NCBI RefSeq assembly: GCF_018691265.1
Contig: NW_024881279.1
Location: 7,779,243-7,843,242 of the forward strand
Source: Tyto alba
Taxonomy: Eukaryota > Chordata > Aves > Strigiformes > Tytonidae
Direction: 5' to 3'
Length of the DNA stretch: 64,000 nt
The notes beneath the pieces are model-generated. The model was not told the origin of the DNA, did no database searches, and saw only the letters and a list, made by a program, of their open reading frames with translations. Both the position numbers and the translations under genes were made by a program. Below, in pieces: positions 48,901 through 63,087 of the stretch. Numbering within the stretch: position 1 is the stretch's first letter; the number at the start of each line of letters is the position of its first letter.

Positions 48901-51394
48901 CAGAGTTAGAAACACAGTGACAAAAGTAAAATGAACAAGTGTTTCATCAAAGCTTGTCTGGAACACAGTGTTGTTCCTGGTGACCAACCAAATTTTCTCT
49001 AGGGCTCTTCCTGATTCTTGCTGATAGCCTTCTCAAGATGCTGCTTCACTGAATTGACCCAAGGATATTTCACAGCTTTTAGGAGGGAGGTTCTGAATTC
49101 TCTGAGAAACACACTATTTCTCATGCTAGGACACTCTTTCTGCTCATATCACACAGATCTTGTATTATAAAAACTACCACTGAACAGTTCTTAATTGCCA
49201 GGCAACCCCTAGCAGATGATTAGCTTTGAATAGACACCACAGGCGGGGATGCCTCTAACTATCCCATCCAACCATTACTCATGTGACAGACAAATTCAAG
49301 AACAGCTGAGACGTGGCAACATCATCATTTAAAACCAGCAGCATCAATAACTGTTGTTCCCTATTGCGGGCTGCTCCAAGAGCTCTCAAGAGTCCCAGAG
49401 TCTCTTATCAAACTTCCAGGCTTGACAAAGCACACTGAAATTTGCAGAGCAAAGGCTGTGCTTTGGACACAGGAGGCTCTCTGAGTGCTAGAAATTTTGC
49501 CACTAAAACACTTAGTTTGTTCTGAAAATCCCTTCCCATTTGATTTCCAAAGCATATGCACCTGTAACAAGCTAATGTGCGTAAAGAGAGCAAAGGTTTG
49601 AGCTTTTTACTTTTCCTTGTCCTAAGGCAATATATACAGCCAGCATTTAGATCAGTGCAGGGTGAGCTGGGTCCTTTGGTCAGGGCTCTATTAGAATCAA
49701 AGACGTGACACACTCCTGCATAGGCTTGTGCTTCATCCTGCATCCCCTTGCAGCTTTCTGCCCTGCAGTAACATGTGCCCTCTCCCATTACCCATGGCAG
49801 CCCAAGCGAGCAATGTCAAATGGCACATGTTTTATTCAATATGCCCACAAATATATCAGCAGAAACATTGCTCTGAGCTTTTCACAAAGGCTCTGTAGGG
49901 AAATACATACTAGACCAGGAAAGAAGCAGTTTCTCTAACATATGCTAATAGGAGAGGGGCTGGAGGGAGATTCTGCTGAAGGAGGTCACAGACAGCTCAG
50001 AGTTTCCCCTGATATCAGGTGTTAATCTTATCATTGCTACAGCTAACATGGTCTGAAACTAAATTAGCCTTTGTCTGGGCAAGAGCTGTGGAGTTGACAC
50101 TTTCTTTGCATGCCTTTGTCTTTTGGTTCTGTTATCATATGATTTCACCAGGGTCTCTGAATGCAATGGGTTTTAAATAAAACCTCAGGATTAGCTAACC
50201 TGGTGAAAATCAGGAATTACTGCCATAATCCAGAGAAAATAAAGGATTCTGGGTTCATATGGGTAAGCAGAATTTGGTCCCTTGCATTTGAAAAAACAGA
50301 GCTTTGTCTTCCTTTCAGTTTTCCCTTATCTATCTTAAGATTCTTCAAGTGCCAAAAATAATATTGCATATTACTGCCAGAACATTTATCTTCTCTTTTA
50401 GCTCATTTCAGAGAAGAGATTTGCTCAGGAGGGCCTGGGAGGGGAAGAAGGCTAGGTTTTTAAAGCTCATTGTTATCTCTAGTCTCAGTGTTTTGTAAGT
50501 TAAAAGACAAATCAGAAAAAGACAAAGTCACTCAGGCACGCCAAGGGAGGTACCAATTTATCTTCAGACAACACAACCTCTATTTAATTTTCTGTACCAT
50601 TTCAGCACCATTTGCTGAAGTGTTGTATGTATATGGTTGTGAGAGCAAAGCATTTTTTCTGCTGCTAATAGCAATACCTTGGTGTCACTCATGATTTATA
50701 GCCAGCAAAGAATGCTTTTTCTGGTCTATGTTCTGCTCAGTGTAATGAGTACAGAAGGAATAGTGCAGATGCCTCATGGAGCTCACAGGAGGAGATCTTC
50801 ATTAGTTCAGTCTTCTCCAGTGTGGTAGCAAAGACTGTGAACATTAGAGGAGAAACCCTTTTGTTTATAACTAGCTTAATGAAATGCACAATCATGGAGT
50901 TGTCACCATGTCACTCCGATAATGTGTCACAAACTTTTACACACTGTTTGTCTCCAGGATGTGCAGGCAGCTCAGCTACAAGGCTTGCTGCTGTGTGGAA
51001 GAAGGAAGAGGTCATAGAATAAGATATTCAGGAGAGGATGAGCCCCTGGATGAAATCTGGAGGTTAATCTGGTTCTTTATGGAATGTGGGATAGACTCTT
51101 GGCTCTACTGGGACCAGGATGAGTAATATCAAAAGGGGAATGAACTCTACTGTGGTGCAGGAAGAACAGAGCCTCTATCGAACTAGAGACAAGTGAGAAA
51201 GAACACAAATCTGGATCCATCGTGTCCAGTATTCTACCTTAGATAGAGGCAATAAAAGATGCTGTTTAGGGGAAGTGTTCTAACTTGGCCACGTTAGTGG
51301 TCCATTCCCCTCATATCCTTAGCAGCAGCCACAACTGTTGTATTAGAGATGTTAGAGGGGACATCCCTGACTAGACCACTTAGTACCCATTTCT

Positions 51395-51790
51395 AGACAT
51401 TTTGTTTGTGATTTTGTCTAATCCTTTCCTGACTCTGACAATTCTGTCTGCTTCCGTAGTCTCCCGTGGCAGCCAGTTCCAGAAGTTCACTCCCCATGGT
51501 GTAAAAAAGTACTTTCTTTTATCTGCTAAATCCAATCCCCTACTAGTTTCAGCAAATGCCCTCTGGGTCCAGTATTGTGGGACCTGCTGAACAGCAGATG
51601 AACCAGTGCCTTGTTCATTTTGTAAATGTTGGTGCTGTCCTCCTTCTCCAGCTTTCTCATCTCCTAGCTCAAGTCACATCTTCTCCTAAGGCAGCTTCTT
51701 CATACCTGGTCATCTTATTTGCTCTTCTGTGGACCTCCTCTGGTTCCACAAATATAACAATGGGCTGAATTTTGCTCATAACTCCTGTGA
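51395..51790 (-). repeat. CR1-like LINE 3' fragment, diverged
   Basis: On the plus strand the order 'ggcagccagttccagaagtt…gtaaaaaagtactttctttt…gctcttctgtggacctcctc' follows the antisense of the 3' region of amniote CR1 LINEs ('cagtgagttccacaggtt…tgtaaagaagtatttccttt…'). The element is therefore on the minus strand. High divergence implies an old insertion. No open reverse-transcriptase frame remains. Confidence 0.65.
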
Positions 51791-53479
51791 AGGAGTGGGA
51801 TCCATCACCCTTGTTCCAACGTTGCTTGAGATCAACCATATGAGTGTTTTTAAGTATGTGTGGGGCTTAAGTGTTTTTAAATATGTCAGGCTGCCTCTCT
51901 CTGGCTGCAGCATCACTGTATTCTTAATGAAATCTCATTACACTGGTCACTGAGTCAGTTCAGTGAATTATGAAATGCATCCCCAATTTTGTCTGAAGAT
52001 GAGAGCTACAAGGGCACTCAGATCCCTACCTCACCTTGAATTCTGTATCCAGTAGATTTATCCAGGGGCAAGACTGAAGTCCAAATGACCCTGATCCTGG
52101 ACTAGTGTCCTAAATCACAGCTTCATCTGTCCGTTCCACAAAACAGAAAAATGAGGAATTGTGCATTTCAGGAAAAGAGTGACGCGTTTTTGTTACTTGG
52201 CAACTGTTGCTCCCACATATTTTGGAAGAATTTGAGAACATCCTGCACCTCGAGAGAAATCAATCAGCCTAGGTGAGGAGGAAGGGAACTGGCAGCAGAT
52301 CCCCAAAACTTTGAGCTTGTGGAAACAAAAATGTTGTATGTCTGTATGCTCCTCGGCTTGTCTTCTCAATGTGACTGTCTGCATCAGCTTCTGGGCTCTT
52401 CATAGTGAAATAATCCATTTTTCTGCCATTTCTGTCTCACCGAGGCATTTCACAGCCATCTGAATGTGCTCTAATCCAGCTGCCAGCTGAAATCAGCACA
52501 CAGCACAGTTTCACTCCTGTCAGCCAAGGTCTGAGCACCAGAAACAAAAACCTTCAAAAGAGGAATCGGCAAGAGATCTGCATGTGAAAACTGGGGAGGG
52601 GGCAGTCAAACCCGAGGACTTGGTGAATGTACACACAGTGAGAGCAAACACAGGCAATGTGGCCAGAGTAAAATTTGACTTGCTTTCTGCAGTGGCAGTT
52701 GACTTCAGACAGGAATTCAGACATGAATATTAAAACAATAATTTAGGGCTTCAGTTGCTGGGAGCTAATCTCCAAGGTTGAACTCAGCAGACGGCTGTGT
52801 AAGTGGACCCCAGCTAATGCACTTATGCAGTGGTTCAGCATTTTTGGTCCAGTTTTGTTACTGACAACTTTGCTATGTGAAATCCCATTTCTCTTTCCTA
52901 GGTTAGATAAAAGAATCTAGTGGTTTCAAAGTGCAGATCTCAACTCTCCGAGACAACCCTGCAGTACCCAATTAAGTAAAGCTAAGATAGCAAAACTAGC
53001 ATGGCAAGAACTGATTGAAATTGTCTGTTGCTTCAAGGAGTGCAATAACATGAGATTGCTACGGTGGCAAAGACATCTTACTAGAGCATAGGGTTTGCTG
53101 GTCTTTGTAAGGTCTGCCTGGCACTGCAGTCCTTCATTGTGTGAAATTCCAACTGGCTTCATGCAAAATCAGTGTGAGTTGGGTCATTAGTACCCAATAG
53201 TTTGTTTGGAATCCTGGTCTTTGTAATTACGTGATTAAAAGGACACGAGCTAATCTCACTGCAACCCAAGTAGCTAGAACAGCCTGGTAAGAACTTATCT
53301 CTCTGAAATGCAGTTATTAATGTACTTCTCATAGATTTCCCAGACAGCAGGGAGATGTTCTGGGGTATTTTAATCATATACATGCTACAAGAATAGTATA
53401 AGAAAAGATCACAGGAAATAAACAGGAGTTGTAACGCCTCTGGCTAAATCATTCCTGATTGCAGAATGTCTCACCTCTT

Positions 53480-53785
53480 CCAAGGCTCCTGTGATGGAGA
53501 TTTCATCCACTCCTAGCACTGTCTATTCTGAGCGCTTCCTAATGTCTAACCTAATAAATCTCCCTCAGTGCAATCTATTACTTCTTGTCTCCTGGCAGAC
53601 ACAGATAATAGTTTATTACCTTCTAAACTGCACTTTTACATATTTAAAGGGTACTATCATGCATCTCTTCCACCTCTTCCAGACTAAACCAAGTCATTTT
53701 TTTCTGTCCTTCCTCACAAGGTTCATTTGCTGCACCTCTGTTTGTTCTTGCTGCTCTCCTCTGGACTTTCTGTGTTTGACAGCAA
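53480..53785 (-). repeat. CR1-like LINE 3' fragment, diverged
   Basis: The plus strand reads 'cttcctaatgtctaacctaa' then 'aatctccctcagtgcaatct', 'attacttcttgtctcc', 'catatttaaaggg', 'cagactaaaccaagtc' and 'gctgctctcctctggacttt', the ordered landmarks of the antisense CR1 3' region. It is on the minus strand and lies 1.7 kb from a second similar relic in the same orientation. It may be part of the same or a related old insertion. Confidence 0.75.
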
Positions 53786-56700
53786 GCTGTTGTTTGCAAG
53801 GTAACTACCGCTTTGCAGGTAAACAAAAGGACTGAAGGAGGTAAAAAGGTTGTGCAGAAATGTTAGGTTCTCTGAGCAATCACTCTGTACACTGGAATGC
53901 ATAATTGGGAACTGCTCTTTTTCAAACACAGTGACTGCCTCGACACTATGGCAGGAGACCAGGGTCTTTGTTTCGCTGTCAGCAGAGCTATTTCCATGTT
54001 CTGACTCACCAACGGCTGTTTCTACATGGGTAAAAGCAGCAGCACTTTGCAGAGTTATTCAAGCTCTCACAGGTGAAAACAACTATGAGGCAAAAGTTTC
54101 CCTGCAAGTTGCACCAGTCGTGAGGTTTTGCACCTTGTGGGTGCTGCCTCTGGGTATGTCCACAGCATGACCACGCACGTGGCCCTGTTCCCTAGGACAC
54201 AGGGACACAAGTGACAGGAGGCCACTGTCATCACGTCCAAACTTGCCTTTCCCAAGGAACCTTGTGCCTTGCAAACACTCTCTGGGTCAACCTTAGGACT
54301 ATTTCTTGTGCTGCCTGGCAGCCTTCTGCACTCCCCATCCCCGCCGTGAGCACAGCAGTCACCTCCTTACCCCCCTTCATCTACAAACAGGCCCAGGGAA
54401 CTTTCAGGCTGTGGTTGGATTCCCACTCTTGGATCCAGTGGCACTGGTGGAAGAGGTTGCAGTCCCCAGCCCCACCGAGGTACCTGGGTAAACAGCCCCG
54501 ACAGCAGACCAGCAACATGGCACTGCTGACTTCTCACTGTCCCTGGTACCCCCGGTTCAGGGAACCTTTAATTGTTACTTCTTCCACTTTGCCTTGAAAA
54601 ACAGCACTTATATGGTATTTCCTTGTATTGTGGATAGAAAGTAAGATTATTTCCAGCTAGTTCTCTCTTCCATCTTCATTAAATCTTAGATGAGTTCATC
54701 ATAAACTGCTGAGCCCTACTTTCCTCTTCTGTGAAACAGGACAAGTGAAGCACCCAGAGGCTTGTAAAACATGTCATATGTGCCAGCTGAATATCGCTAC
54801 TGCAGTAAAAAGCATTTTAAGTGAACACATCTTACAATAATTATGTTTCCATCAGTTGTGTATTAAGAAGGCAGACCTTACTTGGAAAGTGCTGTTAAAT
54901 ACTTAGAGAAAAACAACTTCTGAATTCTCAGGGATAAATATTTATTCCAAACTCTCCAAAAAGTAACGATTTGTGAATCAAGGTGTGGGAGGGTTTTTAA
55001 TGGTGACAGTGCCTGGAATTTTTCAGCAGCATCTACTGCTTTCAAAGTATGACCGCAGGCTTTGCTCCACTGATCATAATCAGTTCTGAACTGTTTGTAC
55101 AAGAATGATTCAAAAGAAATACCAGCACAGTTGTTTTCTGTTCCAAGGAAGCTAATTATAAAAAGCAATTTTTAGCCAATTCTTATTGTTGTCTTGTGCT
55201 GTGTTGTGCTTTCCTCCCTGATGACTGCTAAGATGTGCAATTGGAAGGAGCTTTCCTTTGCTGAGACCACTTTGGAAGATGACAAGCTCTGGGCTGCAGC
55301 ATCAGTGAACAGACTGAAGAGAAGGATGGGGTATCCTGGCTACAAAGCAAATTTACAATGTTGTGTGCATACCCCATGAATTAGCAAGACAAAAAATTAA
55401 ATTTAGGAGCAGCACGGAGGTGACCTCCTGAGGCAGATCATCCATCACAGACAGATTAGGAAGCTAGAAAGCAACCTGCTGTCATGGCTTTTATGATCAG
55501 GTCATGTCTTCACTAATCTGTGGTCCATGTTGCATTAATGATTAGTAGACTTTTTTTTTTTTTTTTTAATAACAAAATACTTTCCCATGCACACTTGTGA
55601 CCCTTTTATTCAAGTGTCTCAAAGCAGCTCACGTTCCCCAGAGGTTGGTGTCTACCCTGGGAAGTGTTTGAACTGCTACTTGTGGAAGGGTGAGTTGAAA
55701 CTCCTAACAAATATATTTGCAAATAGTTCAGAGAGCCACTGAATGAGGAAAACCAGGTTTCCTAATGGCCTTATTCCTGTTGCCTGTCTCTCTGGTGTCT
55801 AATAATGTGTCAGCTCACACAAGGGGCATTCTCCACCTGCTGTGTTCTTGCACAAAACTTTTCAAATACAGCATCGTGGAGACCTTGACCCCTCTATAAA
55901 CTTTTGTTGAAATTCAAGTGGTTTGAAAGTTCAATGAAGCTTTCTACCCCATTGGCAATTCATGAATTTTGGAGCCATGGGACATGAGGGCAATTGGCTT
56001 TCTAGGAAACTAAAGTTACCCTTCACCACAGGACGCCCCAAAAGATGTCAGTTGTTATGTGCGTGTTAGCAGCCCCTTCTTCTCTTTCTCCTTAGATGCT
56101 CTTGTGTGTGTGTCCCCCTGGAACTTTTAACCTACTTCACTATTAAAGACAAATCAGAAATCTGAGCTCTGGCTGAGACTTCTCATTAACAAGCACTAAC
56201 GGGCATGGCACCAGCTGCACAGGAGTCCTGTCAAATGGAAAAGCTGGGGCAGAATCTCCTTGTTCCCCCCAGTGCACTCGTTACTGTTTTGTCTCTTCGA
56301 GTTCTGTTTCAAGTCATGGGTTCCCCTTGATTCCTTACAGGGCCATTGCACGGATGAATGGATCCTACTCTGAGAAGCTGCTTTGTGTTTCTCAGCACAT
56401 ATTTCCCCTTTGTCACAGTCTTCTCATCAGGTCTGGTCATGCCCCCATGTATTCTGATATTTCTGGTACCCTGTACCATCTTAGAAGAAACAAATGAATA
56501 ATCTTTCTCACATGCACACCTTCCACTGTGCCCACTCAAAAACCAGCATGCCAGTTCTATGGCAAAAACTCTTCAGTTATGTATTCAGATGACTGCTGAT
56601 TTACAAAAGCAAGTTATAGTTATAAAAGCAAGATTTATAAAAGCAAGGATCCTAAACAGAATTTAATATATCCTTGTTGCCGTGGTTGTAACTCAGTGCA

Positions 56701-59094
56701 GATTTGACATTTTCAATCCCAAGTTGCAAGGATATGCACTCTTTTATCAGTCTATTTTGATTTTAAAATTCTTATCTCTATTGTACTGTAGGCATTAAGT
56801 TAGCTATATTAATAAACTGTCTCTTGGATGTTTGTAGCCCTTTTGTAATAGCCAGGACTTCTTGAGTTTCATGGTTAGCACAATGCTATACGGAGCTCAT
56901 TCCTTCTATTCCTGTGTGGTTGTGATAATAAATATGAGATAGATGCCTTTTGGCACTAACAAACAGGTGCAGCCCCTCCTGTTCAACAAAGAAATTATTT
57001 TGTCTAGGACCTTCCAGCAGTATATTATCAGAGGGGATCGTATAAACAAGCCAGCACTTGTTAGAAGGAAGCATGGGGATGTGACTTCATTCCTGGATAT
57101 CATCCTACTTTATAGTCCACAAAACCTCTGTAAGACACTGGATCTTTGAAGGCTGGAGGCAGCTTGTCTGTGCCTCTGCATGTGAACTGTGCTGCTAGGG
57201 GTCTGTTTGGGGACCCTCCAGAGTGATGAATATGCCAAGTCGCTCTGAGGTATTATATGAAAAGAGACCCTGGCACCAAGTTCTGCTTGCCAGAGACCTG
57301 CAGATGTTTAGAAATGCTCTGTCGTAGAAGCCAAGTCACAGCTCAAAGTTCTTTTACTTCTTGTAATCAACAGGCAACTGCTGAATGTGATAAGGCAAGG
57401 GTTTCAGCTCAAAATGGGCTAGGGAAGAGGGAGGGGAGAGGAGAGAGACAGTAGACAGATACCAGGTAGGAGGTGCAGATGTTAAAGCTTTGAAGTTCTC
57501 CCCGTCAGTAGAAAGAGTGGAGACAAGATTAATAGTATTGCGCTCAGTAATGGTATTATCCTGTTCAAAACACCAGGAGATGTGGTTGTTCCGAATGTCA
57601 CTGTGAAAACATGAACCGTCAGGGTACTTGATTCTCCGCTCAGTTGCTCTGTATGAAACCAGATTAACATCACAGAGACCAGGATTGCACCTTTTGTATT
57701 TGACAGTTGGAGCTGCTTTTTGTATTCAAGAAAACTGATTCCTTGCTGGGGCGCATGGCACTTCAGTACTTGCCACGGAGCACCAGTGTGGTGTGAGCCA
57801 TCAGCTACCACTGAAGGGGAAGCTGGAGGATTCCTTTCCCAGCAGCGGTGCACACTGTCAGCATCCCAGATGTACCTCAAACGTGACATCAGAGAGCAAA
57901 CCAGAGCCCCCTTGTTTTCACACACACTGCAGAGGAGAATGAGCAAGACTCTGGGGGGATTGACACGTACTCCATATATCCCAGACTGGCTGTACCAGTA
58001 TCTGAGCTCTCTCCAATATAGCACTATGTGATTCACATCTCTCCTGTTCATTCACTGTATCTCCAGGGGAAGATGTGAGTGCAAGGAGTGTCTTGTTCTG
58101 GTGGCTATCTCTTAGAAAAATATGTATTTAATTATCTTGCAGGAGGCAAGATTAAAAAAACAGCCTTGCTGCTTTGGGACCAGAAATTAGTGGAGTTTAT
58201 CATGGCTCCCAGGTCCTGCGGGAGCTCATTTTGCAGTCCCAGCTCAGCTCCGAGAAGGCTGTGCTGCCTCCCACCCAGCCAAGCTTTACCCTTTACTGCA
58301 GGCAACCAGCTCTGCCACGCCAGGAGTGAAGCTGTTGGCCTCTGCTTTCACTCATGTCACTGTGCTGCCTTTTACCGTGTGTCCACGCTGCGGTGAAAAG
58401 TGTGGCCATAACTCCCGTCAAACCTTTCTGAGTAAGCTTTAACCTAGCAGGGGTGAGGTCCAGCACTGCTGCGACAGCGAGGCTCAGTCTTCCTGAGGAA
58501 TCCTACCCAGCTCCTTCAGAGGAGCTTACTGCTGCACAGCCACCGAATCCCCACCCATGCTGGCTAGTTTACAGCCACATGCACGACGTGGGTCCTTGCT
58601 CTGCACTGCAAACAAAGACTTTAGATAGTCTCAGCCAGAAAATGTGGGCCAAGACCTTGACTTGAAGATTCCCTTTCCTCGCTGGCTGTGCATTTCTGAG
58701 AAAGAATTAAGTTACACTGCGGGGCCACGCTGGCGTCCTGCTGTGCTGGTGACAGCTGTGGCTATGGGCAGCAGTGCTGAAAGGCGCAGTTTCACAGGGA
58801 TAGGAATAGATGTTTCTCTGGATCCAGTTCACTGCTCTTGGTTTAAGAATATTTCAGGGCATCCCAAAAGTCATGCATGACTGTTCTGAACTCTCAGGGA
58901 CGCAGGTGTGCACAAAGCTGTAGGGTACAGGTGGAGAAAGTCTTTACAAGTTTCATTATTGTGTGGTCATTCCCTGTTTGTTAACCTGGGACTGCTTCCT
59001 GCTCCCCTGCCTCCAGACTCACTGAGGTGGGGTTAGAATCAACGATCTCTGTTAAACACTGAGAGACTTCAGTGGGTTTGTGAGATACCAATCG

Positions 59095-59165
59095 TCAGGT
59101 ATTCTTTTTCATCTCTTTGCGCTTCAGTTTTTTCATCACTCAAATGGGGAATGAGAAGCAGTGTT
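59095..59165 (+). repeat. MIR/CORE-SINE-like relic
   Basis: 'catctctttgcgcttcagtt' followed by 'ttttcatcactcaaatgggg' and 'aatgagaa' matches the MIR stretch 'cctctctgtgcctcagtttcctcatctgtaaaatgggga' in order and spacing. Sense orientation is plus. Confidence 0.55.
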
Positions 59166-62100
59166 TACTCTCTTCACATCACATACCCAATTACTGCTGT
59201 CGAGTAGGTTTCACTACTGTTGCTGGCAAAGTGTCGTATTAGAGCTGCAAGCCGAAATGCCAAGTTTGGGAGTAGCCTTTCCTTCACAAACCACATAGAC
59301 CGAGTCAAGCTTCTCATACTTAACAGGCTCAGCACGAAAGACACTAATTTCATACAGTGATGCCTTCATAAGGGGCAGCTCCTTACTAATTAGTATATTT
59401 ACCATTCGGTGAAACGCATTTCTGTACTTCACAAGCTGTGAAAGGATTTGAGCAAACACACTGCTTGGGGAACGACAGGAAAAAACCCAACATGGATCAA
59501 AATCATTAACATGTTCATTAAAGAAAGGAGGCAGTTATCTTGATTGATTTCAGAAAAATGTTACGTGCTACTTAACAAAACTGTAATGAAATACAGCGAT
59601 ACGTCCTGACAGAGAGCAGCACAGCACGAACACTGGAAAATAATAACACTTGTGCAGCTGCAAACGGCGGGAAGGGCAGACTCCACATGCCTTCTGGGGC
59701 TGAGCTGTCAGGCCCCGCGCTGGCTCCGTCTCATGCTCTCATTTATTGCCACGAAGATAACGACTCCCTGCTCTGACGCAGGCGCTGCTCTGGTTCCTCC
59801 TCAGCTGTGAGAGGGCCCGGGCGCTGTCACGACTGTGCCACAGAAGGACCGGGAAGCACCTCAGGGCTCCCCCGGATTTTCGCAGGCAAATAGAGAGAGC
59901 AGCTTACAGAGAGTGGGAGAAAACTCAGAATCTGTTTCTTGAGGCAAGGCCATTTTTCTGGCTGTCTGGAGAGAGCTCCAGCTAAAACAGCGACAACAGC
60001 ACATTATTCCCGATGTTCCTGGGGGAAGAAATGAGTAGAACAGAAATGTTTATTTAAAGAAAATATATTCAAGACCTTATAAAGTGTCAGACTTAGTCAA
60101 GACTCTGCCTTTAATAGCCACCAGCACTGTATTCAACCCTCTCTAATAGACTCTTACAGTGATACAGGGCCTTGGGGAACTCTTCCTAGTGCTTTAGATA
60201 GTGGTAAGTTTATTCTTTAAACAGGAAACCATTTAGCTCCTATTTGTTTATCCTGATGCAGTTTTCTAGATGGGTGCATCATCCGTCAGAAGTTTTAGTG
60301 GGTTTTGGATACTTGCCGACGGACTGTGCCACTCTGTGATCAACTGGCAGCAAAGCTGGAGGTATTTCCTCCTGTGAGCTTTGAATGGTTATGCTTCAAT
60401 TTTACTTTCCAAAATTGGAATGAAATTAGAATTTTCAATTTCAAAAGCTACCCCTTTCCTTTATCAGCAATAAAGAAGGAATGGGAACGCTTGCCTAGCC
60501 TGTTCTGTACTGTCCATTATTTTGCACAAATGTATCACATGGTTTCTCTTCTTCATAAACTCTGTAGACAGTCTTTTTAACTGTGCTTCTTCTCAAAGCT
60601 TTCATTATTTTCATCACTTAATGTATAATACTTTTATACCTCATTTATTACAAAACCGTGTAGAGATCAAATTTTAGTTTAAAATATGAAGGTCACCTCT
60701 AAGCCTTGCTAACAATTTTACTGAAATAACTAAAATGGAGAAGTAATATGAATCATTGCTCCTATTTTATTGTTTAGGAAAAATTGAACAGGTGTTTTGA
60801 AAATGTTTTATGTAACCCTTTTGAAAGAAATATATTTCACTCACTATAAAATATGTGCTAGTTTGACTGCTGCTGAATAGATTGGTTGGATGACAACTCA
60901 GAAACCAAAGCAATTTCAAAGAAGAGAGGTGGGTTCTGTTTTATAAACACAGAAACCCCAAGTACTATGTGTGGCTTTCCCCTCATGGGGAAATTGTGAT
61001 TTTATGATCCTGGAAGATTAAATGAGAGGTTGGTACAGTAACTCCATTGTTTTAACGGCTGCTTTGTTTTGGATAAAACAAGAAGATAAGTTTTGCTACC
61101 TAAACCCAAGTATATCAGTTTTGGTCCCTTTTCTTGTTTGATAATTTTGTGCTGTGAGATACCTGTTCAATAAAGATAGCCGTATTTAAGAATCAATGTT
61201 TATTGTTTTGTAACACCCACCACGCCAGAAACCTGTGTAAATAGAAACATTGAAAATGTTAACATTTCTCAGATCTGGATGTTTGTTCTTGCAAACATCT
61301 CCCAAGTGTGCCAGAATTCATCAGAAATATAACAAATCCCTTTTTGCTTTTCCACTGGTGCAATTTTAAAAATAGTAACATCTTTATTGCAACATTTCTG
61401 AGGGAAAAGGGTTCCTTTACCCTTCTACAGACAGACAGATGCTCCTTCTTTGTCTCCAGTCCTCTGACTGCTGCTCTATCATGCTGTTGCAGTTATTATC
61501 AGTACAAAGACCATGGATGGCGTGGTGAAATAGGAGCTACAGCAGATGTGTGCAGAGCCACAGGGGAACAAGCTCAGTGTGTTTTTACTCTCAAAGGAAA
61601 GTGTGACCCCACGGTCACCACTGTAGTGTCCTAGCAAATCTCGGGGAGGTTTAAAATGACTTAGAAGGACTAATGAAAACTGTCCCTGGTGACTGTAGCT
61701 GATAACAGGTCCACCTAGCTGTTCCTAAATCCCCTGCACACATCCTTCACCGGGGGCGAGGCTCACGGTAGGTCCCATTGGGGTTTTAAGCCCCTCCACC
61801 TCCACTGCAAAACTGACCCCCTGAAGTTCTTGGCCCTGTTTTCCTCCTCTCTGCCACGCTGTCTCAATCTCACATAGCTTTCGTCTCAGGGGCTGGTGTC
61901 ATGAAAGCTTCTTGGAAACTGGTGCCGTTTGAGGGCTGACACTGAAATGATGATGTCAAATCACACTTGGAAAAGACGCCTCAGCCCCACATTACGTGCA
62001 GGACAACATTGTGTTGATTGAATAGGAGAAGGGATTGAGCCTTGGAAGCCTTTGCAGATGAGGGGGGAGCTGGAGCTGGATGAAACTAATAATAATCTAG

Positions 62101-63061
62101 TATGATTTCTCACAAATTAAAACACTCTGAAGTCAGCTCTTCAAAAATAAACGCTGGTACCTGCTGTAGTTCAGTGTGCCTGGCTGTCTTTTGAACTCCT
62201 TCAAAGTGGCCCTTGTACTTTATCAGGGAAATGAAGAGGGAGATCCCTGTGTAATCTCCATCTTTCCCTTTCATTTCTTGAGGTAATGATGCATAAAGTG
62301 TCCTGGGGGGAGAGTGCCTGTCCCCTCCTGACACAGCAGGTACTCCCTTTTTAACTTTCCTCAGGCTTACAATAGATGCCGTTACATAGCAGCTTCTCCT
62401 GTTCTGCAAAATACTATTACAGCATAGTTAAAATTATTTACATGCTTTCAATATAATTTTTCTGAGATAAAGCCATACGTCCATGGAAGAGTCAAAATGC
62501 CCAATTTAGGAAAGAGTTTGAGTTTTTAATGCCAGCGACAGCATGCACGCCATGAGAAACTCTTCCATGAACAATGAGGGAAACACGGCTGTTTTCCTTC
62601 AAGTTTTTTCCTCTTGTTTTTTTGGTTGATCAGTAGTCCTGCAAAGCCAATCAGCTTTTTTTTTTTTTTTTTTTTCCCCCCCAAATATTTGGCTAGGTAA
62701 TAATTCCAACAAAATTCTAGTGGTCATATATTGATCCAAATAAACGTATGGATCTTCAGAAAAGTATACCGTTGGATAAAGCCGCACAGTGTTTGACGCA
62801 GAACAGACAGTTTGCCACCAATTATTGCACATAAACACTAGCAGAGCACATAAACAGCTGCAGGACTTCAGGAGAATAAATAGCTGGCTGCAGATTTAAT
62901 ACTGGCTGTCATATCACTGCTTTGTGGGTTTTATTAATGACTTACAAGAGGAGCCCTTATTCTGCTCCTCCGAGATCTGAGAAGACATGAGATAGATGTG
63001 GTTTGCATTTCTCTAAAGCTAGAAGTAATGATGTAAAATACAGAAATAGACATGAATAGGG

Positions 63062-63087
63062 AAAAAAAAAAAAAAAAAAAAAAAAAA
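63062..63087. repeat. Poly-A homopolymer
   Basis: 26 consecutive A residues. The upstream 150 bases show no recognisable processed mRNA, so this is treated as a simple repeat and not as a retroposed tail. Confidence 0.8.

Noticed and set aside
62860..63087. Possible processed pseudogene ending in the 26-A run
   Set aside because: The only AATAAA is about 190 bases upstream, no coding remnant is visible and no flanking duplication was seen.
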